A stretch of 64,000 bases of DNA from Methanohalobium evestigatum Z-7303. Its GTDB lineage: Archaea; Halobacteriota; Methanosarcinia; Methanosarcinales; Methanosarcinaceae. The DNA lies in assembly GCF_000196655.1 (NCBI RefSeq), contig NC_014253.1, forward strand, positions 1 to 64,000, read 5' to 3'. The position numbers and the translations under genes are program-made. The notes beneath the pieces are model-generated. The model searched no databases, had not been told where the DNA came from, and saw only the letters and a list, made by a program, of their open reading frames with translations. Each line of letters begins with the position of its first letter. Within the stretch, counting starts at the first letter, position 1. Below are positions 57,381 through 64,000 of the stretch, piece after piece.

Positions 57381-59222
57381 ATGAAGAAAAAAAATGATGA
57401 AGAATTTAGGATAGTGCCTGATACCAGTGTAATTATCGACGGGCGTATTTCTGAAAAAGTCAAATCCGGTAAATACAAGAGGTCGATGATATATATACCT
57501 GAGGCGGTAGTCTCTGAACTTGAGGCACAGGCGAACAGGGGTCTTGAAGTTGGTTATAAAGGACTTGAGGAATTACGTGAATTACGCAGACTTGCTGACA
57601 GCGGGGAAATTGACCTTAAATATACAGGAACACGTCCGAGTCTGGATCAAATAAAACTTGTCAAAGGTGGAGAAATCGATGCATTAATTCGTTCTGTAGC
57701 AGCTGATATGGATGCAATGTTTGTAACAGGGGATAAGGTTCAGTCAGAAGTAGCAATTGCAAAAGGTCTTAAGGTTGAACAGTTATTTCCTCAAAGTTTT
57801 GAATTCAAACCATTGCTAATAGAAAGTTTTTTTACAGAAGACACAATGTCTGTCCATCTTAAAAACAAAGTCCCTCCAATGGCTAAACGTGGGTCTATTG
57901 GTGATGTAAAGTTTGTTAAGATACGTGATGAACCATCAACTTTCAAAGAACTGAAGAATATTTCAAGAGAACTGGTGGAAAGAGCACGCTCAGATCCAGA
58001 TTCCTTTACTGAAATGTCAGCAAATGGGGCAATGGTTTTACAAATCCGTAATATGCGTATTGCAATATCCAATCCACCATTTTCAGATGACATAGAAATC
58101 ACAGCAGTACGACCTGTTGCTGCAGTAACACTGGATGAATACCGATTAAGCGACCAGTTAAAGCAGCGTATAGTTGACCAGAGGGGTATACTTATAGCAG
58201 GTCCTCCAGGAGCAGGTAAATCTACTTTTGCGGCAGGAATAGCTGTATATTTAAAAGAGAAGGATTTTGTTGTAAAAACTATGGAGTCTCCGCGAGACCT
58301 TCAGGTGCCAAAAGAAATCACCCAATATTCACCTCTCGATGAAGATATGGCAAACACGGCAGATTTGCTTCTACTGGTTCGTCCTGATTATACCGTTTAT
58401 GATGAAGTACGGAAAACACGTGATTTCCAGATTTTTGCAGATATGCGATTTGCAGGAGTGGGAATGGTAGGTGTAGTGCATTCCTACCGTGCAGTAGATG
58501 CTATTCAGAGGCTTATTGGTAGAGTGGAACTTGGAGTAATACCACAGATTGTGGATACTGTGATTTTTATTGATAAAGGCGAAGTATCCAAAGTGCAGGT
58601 TCTTGAGTTTACTGTAAAAGTGCCGTATGGTATGACTGAAGCAGACCTTGCAAGACCGGTAATTACTGTTTCAGATTTTGAAACTGGTAAAACAGAGTTT
58701 GAATTATACACCTACGGAGAACAGGTTGTTGTAATGCCAGTTGGTACTGAAAGCAAAAAACCGGCACTGAAACTGGCAGAAGGCGGAATCCATGAGGTCA
58801 TTGAACAGTATGTAAGCGGAGCTTTCGAAGTGGAAATGGTGTCAGATGAAAAGGCCATTGTTCGTGTTATGGAATATGACATTCCTAAAATAATAGGAAA
58901 AGGCGGGTCGATGATAGCTGAAATTGAAAGACAGCTTGGCATACACATCGATGTTCAGAGAATTGAAGAAGAAACACCAAAAAGAGGAGAACATACAGGA
59001 AAAACATTCCAGCCGACTGTTGAACGAACCAGAAAACATGTAATCCTTACAATACCTGAATTATCCACTGAAGATGTAGAAGTCTATGCAGGAGGTATAT
59101 ATCTTTTCACTGCAACTGTTAGCCGCAGTGGTGATATCAAAGTTCGAAAAGATTCAACTATTGCAGACAGTATCATCGATGCAGTGGATGAAGGTGAAGT
59201 TATTACTGTCAAAGTAATTTGA
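57381..59222 (+). CDS. PIN domain / PilT-type ATPase / KH domain protein
   Basis: 613 residues in three parts: an N-terminal PIN nuclease-like domain (about 10-140, VPDTSVIIDG), a PilT/VirB11-type ATPase with Walker A GPPGAGKST (about 274-282), and a C-terminal KH RNA-binding domain with IIGKGGSMIAEIE (about 500-512). This fused archaeal family is probably an RNA-handling ATPase, though its substrate is unknown. ATG 57381 is chosen over TTG 57372 by TATA spacing (57352-57358), giving a leaderless mRNA. Confidence 0.9.
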   Translation: MKKKNDEEFRIVPDTSVIIDGRISEKVKSGKYKRSMIYIPEAVVSELEAQANRGLEVGYKGLEELRELRRLADSGEIDLKYTGTRPSLDQIKLVKGGEIDALIRSVAADMDAMFVTGDKVQSEVAIAKGLKVEQLFPQSFEFKPLLIESFFTEDTMSVHLKNKVPPMAKRGSIGDVKFVKIRDEPSTFKELKNISRELVERARSDPDSFTEMSANGAMVLQIRNMRIAISNPPFSDDIEITAVRPVAAVTLDEYRLSDQLKQRIVDQRGILIAGPPGAGKSTFAAGIAVYLKEKDFVVKTMESPRDLQVPKEITQYSPLDEDMANTADLLLLVRPDYTVYDEVRKTRDFQIFADMRFAGVGMVGVVHSYRAVDAIQRLIGRVELGVIPQIVDTVIFIDKGEVSKVQVLEFTVKVPYGMTEADLARPVITVSDFETGKTEFELYTYGEQVVVMPVGTESKKPALKLAEGGIHEVIEQYVSGAFEVEMVSDEKAIVRVMEYDIPKIIGKGGSMIAEIERQLGIHIDVQRIEEETPKRGEHTGKTFQPTVERTRKHVILTIPELSTEDVEVYAGGIYLFTATVSRSGDIKVRKDSTIADSIIDAVDEGEVITVKVI

Positions 59223-59368
59223 AACAAAAAAGTGATTATAACATTTATCGGTTATAATCCTCTTTCAACAATGGTATGAATAATCTCCAGACTTTATAAC
59301 TTAAATTATGATTTTCAAAACGTCAATCTAATATACATCTTACAGGAATTCATGACCAGAGGATAATC

Positions 59369-60670
59369 ATGAAAGTTTCAGTGGTAGGTTCTGGTTATGT
59401 AGGTACTGTAACTGCAGCGTGTCTGGCGGAGCTCGGTCATCAGGTCATTTGTATTGATATTGATGAGGAAAGAGTAAATAAAATAAACTCAGGCGTTTCT
59501 CCTATATGGGAACAAGGTCTTGATGAACTCATTCAAAACCATGCGGGAGGTAATCTGAAAGCTACTTCTGATTATGAATCAGCGGTTAATGATTCGGATA
59601 TATCGTTTATATGTGTAGGGACACCTTCGGATGATTACGGTAATATTGATTTGTCTATCGTTAAATCTGCAAGTGAAAGTCTGGGGTACGCCATTGGCAG
59701 TAAAGATGACTACCATGTTGTTGTTTTAAAAAGTACAGTAGTACCAGAAACAACAGAAAATTTTGTAACTCCCATTCTTGAACAAGCTTCAGGGAAACAG
59801 GCAGGAAAAGATTTTGGTGTGTCCATGAATCCTGAATTTCTGCGCGAGGGTAAAGCAGTTTATGATTTTATGAATCCTGACAGGATAGTCATAGGAGCAC
59901 TGGATAAACACTCAGGTGATGTTGTATCACATCTTTATGACAAGGTTGAATGTCTAAATGAGTTCATAAGAACCAATCCCCGAACTGCGGAGATGATAAA
60001 ATATGCAAACAATTCGTTCCTTGCTACAAAAATTTCGTTTTCCAATGAAATAGGAAACATTTGTAAAAAACTTGATATCGATACCTATGAAGTTATGAAA
60101 GTAGTAGGGATGGATTTTAGAATCTCTCCGTATTTTTTGAATTCTGGAGCAGGTTTTGGCGGTTCATGTTTCCCGAAGGATGTCAGGGCATTGACAGGTA
60201 AATCAAAAGAAATTGGATATGAACCCATATTGCTCGATTCTGTTATTAGAGTGAATGAAAACCAGCCTCATAGAATGATAGATTTGCTCGAAGAAAAAAT
60301 CGGTCATCTGGAAAATAAAACAATTACTGTACTCGGTCTTGCGTTTAAAAATGGGACAGATGACATCCGTGAATCCCGTTCTGTACCGGTAATAGCAGAC
60401 CTATTATATAATGGGGCTAAAATTAAAGCCTATGACCCTCAAGCAAATGGTAATATGAAAAAGGTGTTTAGTAGTGTTAACTATTGTGATAGTGCAGAAG
60501 AGGCGCTTTATAACTCTGAAGCCTGTCTTGTGATGACAGATTGGAACGAGTTCAAAAATCTTGATTCAGAATTTGGGTTGATGAAAAATAAAGTCGTGGT
60601 TGATGGAAGGCGTATTATACCTTTCCAGAACCTTGAACAAGAGATAGATTATGTTGGTATTTGCTGGTGA
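59369..60670 (+). CDS. UDP-glucose/UDP-sugar 6-dehydrogenase
   Basis: 433 residues, oxidising a UDP-hexose to the uronic acid for surface glycans. NAD motif GSGYVGTVTAA (7-17), CVGTPSDDYG, STVVPETTE, and catalytic Cys in GFGGSCFPKD (about 267). The C-terminal domain starts LGLAFKNGTDDIRESRS. UDP-glucose is the most likely substrate, but the closely related UDP-ManNAc dehydrogenase cannot be excluded. AGAGGA precedes the ATG. Confidence 0.92.
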   Translation: MKVSVVGSGYVGTVTAACLAELGHQVICIDIDEERVNKINSGVSPIWEQGLDELIQNHAGGNLKATSDYESAVNDSDISFICVGTPSDDYGNIDLSIVKSASESLGYAIGSKDDYHVVVLKSTVVPETTENFVTPILEQASGKQAGKDFGVSMNPEFLREGKAVYDFMNPDRIVIGALDKHSGDVVSHLYDKVECLNEFIRTNPRTAEMIKYANNSFLATKISFSNEIGNICKKLDIDTYEVMKVVGMDFRISPYFLNSGAGFGGSCFPKDVRALTGKSKEIGYEPILLDSVIRVNENQPHRMIDLLEEKIGHLENKTITVLGLAFKNGTDDIRESRSVPVIADLLYNGAKIKAYDPQANGNMKKVFSSVNYCDSAEEALYNSEACLVMTDWNEFKNLDSEFGLMKNKVVVDGRRIIPFQNLEQEIDYVGICW

Positions 60671-60726
60671 GTCTACTGGTCAGGTATTTATGTGTTGCCG
60701 CCTATATAGAAATAAGGGGATAAATA

Positions 60727-60909
60727 ATGGCTAAATCACCATCCCGTGTCAGTGGAACTGCAAATAAAAAAAGTATACTGTGTTATCTGGGTCTACATAA
60801 ATGGAAGCGTGCAGGTGGATCATCACATTTTTCATCAAATGTCAGGGAAAAAGAATATAGATGTGAAAGGTGTGGCAGGACAAAAACAGTATATGAAACA
60901 AAAGTATAA
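60727..60909 (+). CDS. Small zinc-finger-like protein
   Basis: 60 residues with two half-sites of a possible zinc site: LCYLGLHKWK and RCERCGRTK (Cys plus His, then Cys-x2-Cys). AAGGGG precedes the ATG at good distance. A second reading frame shifted by one base also runs through here, but it lacks this pattern and ribosome site. Function unknown; it lies alone between the UDP-sugar dehydrogenase and hisH. Confidence 0.65.
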   Translation: MAKSPSRVSGTANKKSILCYLGLHKWKRAGGSSHFSSNVREKEYRCERCGRTKTVYETKV

Positions 60910-60931
60910 TGCCATATATTCGTTAATTTGA

Positions 60932-60940
60932 TGTATAAAA
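60932..60940 (+). promoter_or_regulatory. TATA box of hisH, leaderless spacing
   Basis: tgtataaaa is centred about 25 bases before the hisH ATG, implying transcription starts at the start codon. Confidence 0.5.
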
Positions 60941-60959
60941 ACTATACTTCTTCTTAACC

Positions 60960-61568
60960 ATGAAAAAAATCACTATAATAGACTATGGACTTGGTAATCT
61001 TCGAAGCATCAGGAAAGCTTTGGAAAAAGTGGGAGCAAAGCCGGTTATATCAAGTAACCCTGAAGAAATTCTGGACGCAGACGGGGTGATATTACCTGGT
61101 GTTGGTGCGTTTATCGATGCCATGAAAAATCTTCAACCTCTTACTGATGTTATCTATGAATATGTGGATACCGGTAAACCGCTGCTTGGTATTTGTCTCG
61201 GTCAGCAGATACTCATGAGCAAATCTGATGAAGGGGGATTGACCGAAGGAATCGATTTGGTACCGGGACATGTTAGACGTATCCCATCCAGTGAATTAAA
61301 AGTTCCTCATATGGGATGGAACTCTATAACCATTAATAAATCACATCCTCTTCTTAAAGGAATATCAGATGGAGACTATGTATATTTTGTTCATTCTTTT
61401 TATGTGGATACCGATGAGTTTCATACACTTTCATCCTGTGATTATGGTTTAAGCTTTGCAGCAGTAGTTGTAAACGAAAAAGGTAATGTAGTAGGTACCC
61501 AATTCCATCCAGAAAAGAGCGGAAAAACAGGGCTTAAAATCGTTGAGAATTTTGTTAATATGTGCTGA
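60960..61568 (+). CDS. hisH: Imidazole glycerol phosphate synthase glutaminase subunit HisH
   Basis: Supplies ammonia from glutamine to HisF in histidine synthesis. 202 residues of the class I glutamine amidotransferase fold: IIDYGLGNLRSI start, PGVGAF oxyanion region, nucleophile Cys79 in GICLGQQ, and C-terminal His-Glu in TQFHPEKSGKTG (about 180-190). Starts directly at an ATG behind a TATA box. HisF is not in the window. Confidence 0.95.
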   Translation: MKKITIIDYGLGNLRSIRKALEKVGAKPVISSNPEEILDADGVILPGVGAFIDAMKNLQPLTDVIYEYVDTGKPLLGICLGQQILMSKSDEGGLTEGIDLVPGHVRRIPSSELKVPHMGWNSITINKSHPLLKGISDGDYVYFVHSFYVDTDEFHTLSSCDYGLSFAAVVVNEKGNVVGTQFHPEKSGKTGLKIVENFVNMC

Positions 61569-61591
61569 CCATCTTTTTTCAGAGGTAGAAT

Positions 61592-62920
61592 ATGGATATT
61601 GAAGGCTATGCAAAACGTTCATTGTTAAATGGTGTTGAAGAGTCGGAACTTGAAGACAGGCTGACCTCACGGATACTTGAGGTAAAAAACACAAGTAAAA
61701 ATTATGCAAGACAACTTTCAAAAGCTGCTATTGAAGAAGCAAAATCTACACTGAATGTCACAGGTGATGTACTCAATCCGACTATATCTGGTATCACTAT
61801 GGGACAATTTGGCGTTGGTTCCAGAGGCACTGGAGATTTTTATACTCATGAAAAAATAGCGGAGATAATCGGGAACACAGGTGCTTTTGTGGACTCTTCT
61901 CATTTGGACGACTCTGGTGCAGTAGTAACCGAGAACGGTTCCAAATATGTTATAGTAACAGTTGATGGGATGCATTCACGCCTTAGTGATTTTTCATATC
62001 TTGCAGGCTTCCATGTAGCACGTGCGGCTCTTCGCGATATCTATGTCATGGGTGCAAGACCGGTAGCGTTGCTTTCTGATATCCATGTGGCAGATGATGG
62101 GGACGTAGCAAAGATATTCGATCATATAGCAGGTATTACAACAGTATCAGAACTTATTGATGTTCCACTTGTCACAGGTAGTACTCTCCGCATAGGTGGA
62201 GATATGGTTATTGGAGACAGGATGACAGGCGGGGTTGGTGCAGTAGGTGTGGAATCTCACCTCACATCACGTGTTCAGGCAAAAGCGGGTGATGTAATAC
62301 TCATGACTGAAGGAGCAGGGGGAGGCACAGTATCCACTACTGCACTTTATCATGGAATGCATGAGGTTGTTGATGAAACGATAAATATCAAATTCCTTGA
62401 GGCGTGTGAAGCTCTTATTGAATCGGGGCTTACATCTGATATCCATGCCATGACAGATGTGACTAATGGCGGAGTTCGTGGAGATGCACAGGAAATATCC
62501 AGAACTGCCGGTTTAAAACTGGTTTTTGATGAATCACGTATGAGTAAATTGGTAAATTCTCCTGTAATGGAAATGCTTGAATCTCTTGGGATTGATTATC
62601 TGGGTGTATCCCTGGATTCACTTCTTATCATATCACCGGAAGAATATGCCGAAGATATAATAAATACAGTAAAAAGTTCGGGTGTGGATATCGATATTGT
62701 AGGAAATGTGGAAGAAGGAAGTGGATCAGAGTTGATAATTGATGGAGAAAGGCGCGATTTTACACCTCGGTTCAGGGAATCAGCATATACACCAATCAAA
62801 AAAATGGTAGGAGAGGATGAACCACTGGATTTTGAAAATATGAAATCTGCAATCAATAAAGCTGCTGATGAATCATTGGATAAGAAGAAGAAGATAGTTG
62901 ATAGAATTAAAAAAGGTTAA
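61592..62920 (+). CDS. AIR synthase-related (PurM-like) protein
   Basis: A 442-residue PurM/HypE/ThiL-superfamily protein. A family-specific N-terminal extension (about 1-90) precedes the ATP-binding PurM N-domain with VTVDGMHSRLSDFSYLAG and the Gly-rich C-domain (MTEGAGGGTVSTTALYHG, MTDVTNGGVRGDA). True PurM and PurL motifs are not matched. Archaeal homologues are common and uncharacterised. AGAGGT precedes the ATG, and it lies 23 bases after hisH. Confidence 0.8.
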   Translation: MDIEGYAKRSLLNGVEESELEDRLTSRILEVKNTSKNYARQLSKAAIEEAKSTLNVTGDVLNPTISGITMGQFGVGSRGTGDFYTHEKIAEIIGNTGAFVDSSHLDDSGAVVTENGSKYVIVTVDGMHSRLSDFSYLAGFHVARAALRDIYVMGARPVALLSDIHVADDGDVAKIFDHIAGITTVSELIDVPLVTGSTLRIGGDMVIGDRMTGGVGAVGVESHLTSRVQAKAGDVILMTEGAGGGTVSTTALYHGMHEVVDETINIKFLEACEALIESGLTSDIHAMTDVTNGGVRGDAQEISRTAGLKLVFDESRMSKLVNSPVMEMLESLGIDYLGVSLDSLLIISPEEYAEDIINTVKSSGVDIDIVGNVEEGSGSELIIDGERRDFTPRFRESAYTPIKKMVGEDEPLDFENMKSAINKAADESLDKKKKIVDRIKKG

Positions 62921-62921
62921 A

Positions 62922-64000
62922 TTATTCTGCACGCTTTACGACAAGGGTTGGACCCTCTTTATCTATAATTTCTACTTTAACACCTTTATCAATTTCTTCA
63001 TCGGATTTTGCTTTCCAGTATTCTCCTTTATATTTAACGTATCCTTCTTCTCCACGTTTTATCTTTTCATTGGTTATTGCAGTGTTGCCTACAATCTCTC
63101 CGATAATAGGTTTCCTGTGTCGTACTTCTATAATTTTGTAGACAATAAACAGCATGAACACGCCCATAATTATTGAAGGGGTTACGATAGCAATTATTAT
63201 CTCCTGCTGAATTTCTGCTGGGGTATAAAAGTCAGGATAGTCGGTGGGTACTATGAATATGCTTCCTACTATAAGACAAATTAATCCTCCGATACCGAAC
63301 GCCCCAATACCGGGTGATTGAATTTCAAGGAATATCAGCCCCATACCCACAATAATAAGGAATATAGCAGCAATATTAACATCAAATCCTGAACCGATAA
63401 GTCCAAGAGCAATTGCGATTGTACCAAAAATTTCTGCACCAAAACCGGGGTTGGATAAACCAATGACAATCGAATATAATCCAATAATTAACAACAGGGA
63501 TGCAATCAATGGGTCTGAAATTATACTCATAATGGCGATGTTTATTGATGGCTCATAACGGTCAATCTGGGCACCACTAACATTGAGCTGTTTGCCCTTT
63601 GCGACATCTCCATCAACTTGTGAGAGTAAATCGCCTATTGAAGGAGAAGTATATTCGATTACATTGTATTCTAAAGCAGTTTCAGCATTAATATTCAGAT
63701 TTTTTGTAATAAATTCTTCAGCGGCAGTAACGTTTCTGTTATTCTGGCGTGCCTTTTCTCTTGTATATTCGACAATGGCGTTAATAGTTTTTGAATCGTT
63801 TATCGGCTGACTTCCTCCTCCAGTTAGTTGAACTGGTTGTGCTGATCCTATAACTGAAAAAGGAGCCATTGCAGCGATATCTGTGCTTATCAGTATAATG
63901 GTACCCGCAGACCAGGCTTTTGTACCTTCTGGATATACATAACCTATAACAGGGACATTAGTACTTTCGATAGATTCTATAATATTAAATGTTTCACTAA
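62922..64000 (-). CDS. NfeD/ClpP-class membrane serine protease, 5' end outside the window
   Basis: The gene enters from the right edge and is incomplete at its N-terminus: the frame stays open to 64000 with no start codon needed inside. The visible part has the end of the S49/ClpP-like domain, including TNVPVIGYVYPEG and the SAG that holds the expected catalytic Ser. Four or five hydrophobic helices follow (about 110-250 from the internal Met at 63869), then a C-terminal NfeD OB-like domain (VGNTAITNEKIKRGEEGYVKYKGEYWKA). Family members cleave membrane-associated proteins such as stomatin; no stomatin gene is visible here. Confidence 0.87.
   Translation of the reverse strand, partial: SETFNIIESIESTNVPVIGYVYPEGTKAWSAGTIILISTDIAAMAPFSVIGSAQPVQLTGGGSQPINDSKTINAIVEYTREKARQNNRNVTAAEEFITKNLNINAETALEYNVIEYTSPSIGDLLSQVDGDVAKGKQLNVSGAQIDRYEPSINIAIMSIISDPLIASLLLIIGLYSIVIGLSNPGFGAEIFGTIAIALGLIGSGFDVNIAAIFLIIVGMGLIFLEIQSPGIGAFGIGGLICLIVGSIFIVPTDYPDFYTPAEIQQEIIIAIVTPSIIMGVFMLFIVYKIIEVRHRKPIIGEIVGNTAITNEKIKRGEEGYVKYKGEYWKAKSDEEIDKGVKVEIIDKEGPTLVVKRAE

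Overview
The window looks like a chromosomal segment of a methylotrophic methanogenic archaeon of the Methanosarcinaceae, probably a halophilic genus such as Methanohalobium or a relative (genus is inference only). The evidence is an archaeal Orc1/Cdc6, DP1 polymerase subunit, DnaG-type primase, aRF1, archaeosine synthase, wybutosine enzyme Taw1, NAC, two MtaA/MtbA-type methyltransferases, low GC, TATA-box promoters (several placed for leaderless mRNAs) and Methanosarcina-like rRNA genes. The first 357 bases carry origin-recognition-box-like motifs in front of orc1, so base 1 may be at or near a replication origin.

Layout. 1-10.9 kb: putative origin and orc1, a flippase-like membrane protein, a glycosyltransferase, signal peptidase, polymerase D small subunit, taw1, aRF1, argS and an FKBP isomerase. 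10.9-12.3 kb: a stand-alone IS605-type TnpB element with hairpins at both ends. 12.3-18.7 kb: a molybdopterin lipoprotein, a tandem pair of MtaA/MtbA-like methyltransferases divergent from a core MetE-like protein with an unusual zinc site, a SpoIIM-like membrane protein and a KaiC-like ATPase with a partner. 18.7-25.2 kb: seven closely spaced minus-strand genes (five CBS-domain proteins with about 18 CBS motifs, an Rnl3-type RNA ligase and a SelB-like factor with a changed P-loop). 25.4-31.8 kb: two lineage-restricted small proteins, a three-OB-fold RPA, RNA end-processing enzymes KptA and RtcA, and a flavin disulfide reductase.

31.8-44.3 kb: an 881-base non-coding stretch full of inverted repeats, then dnaG, UPF0058, rimI-arcS, a GlcD/GlcF-like pair, a YgiQ radical SAM/MBL pair, tatD, and a 2-isopropylmalate synthase-type gene whose N-terminus is separated from its start codon by a one-base frameshift. 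44.5-48.2 kb: pstSCAB phosphate transporter. 48.2-53.9 kb: an rRNA operon (16S, tRNA-Ala, 23S, tRNA-Cys, 5S) with processing stems, two possible promoters and a structured leader or small RNA. 54-64 kb: four exact 42-bp tandem repeats, NAC, an HesB-type protein, an unknown protein, a lone receiver protein, hisI, a PIN-ATPase-KH protein, UDP-sugar dehydrogenase, a 60-residue zinc protein, hisH, a PurM-like protein and the C-terminal part of an NfeD/ClpP-class membrane protease running off the end.

Most genes are informational or housekeeping. The best leads for new biology are the CBS/RNA-ligase/SelB-like cluster, the methyltransferase pair beside the HxH MetE-like protein, the structured DNA upstream of dnaG, the hairpin element in front of the rRNA operon, and the phased 42-bp repeats behind it.
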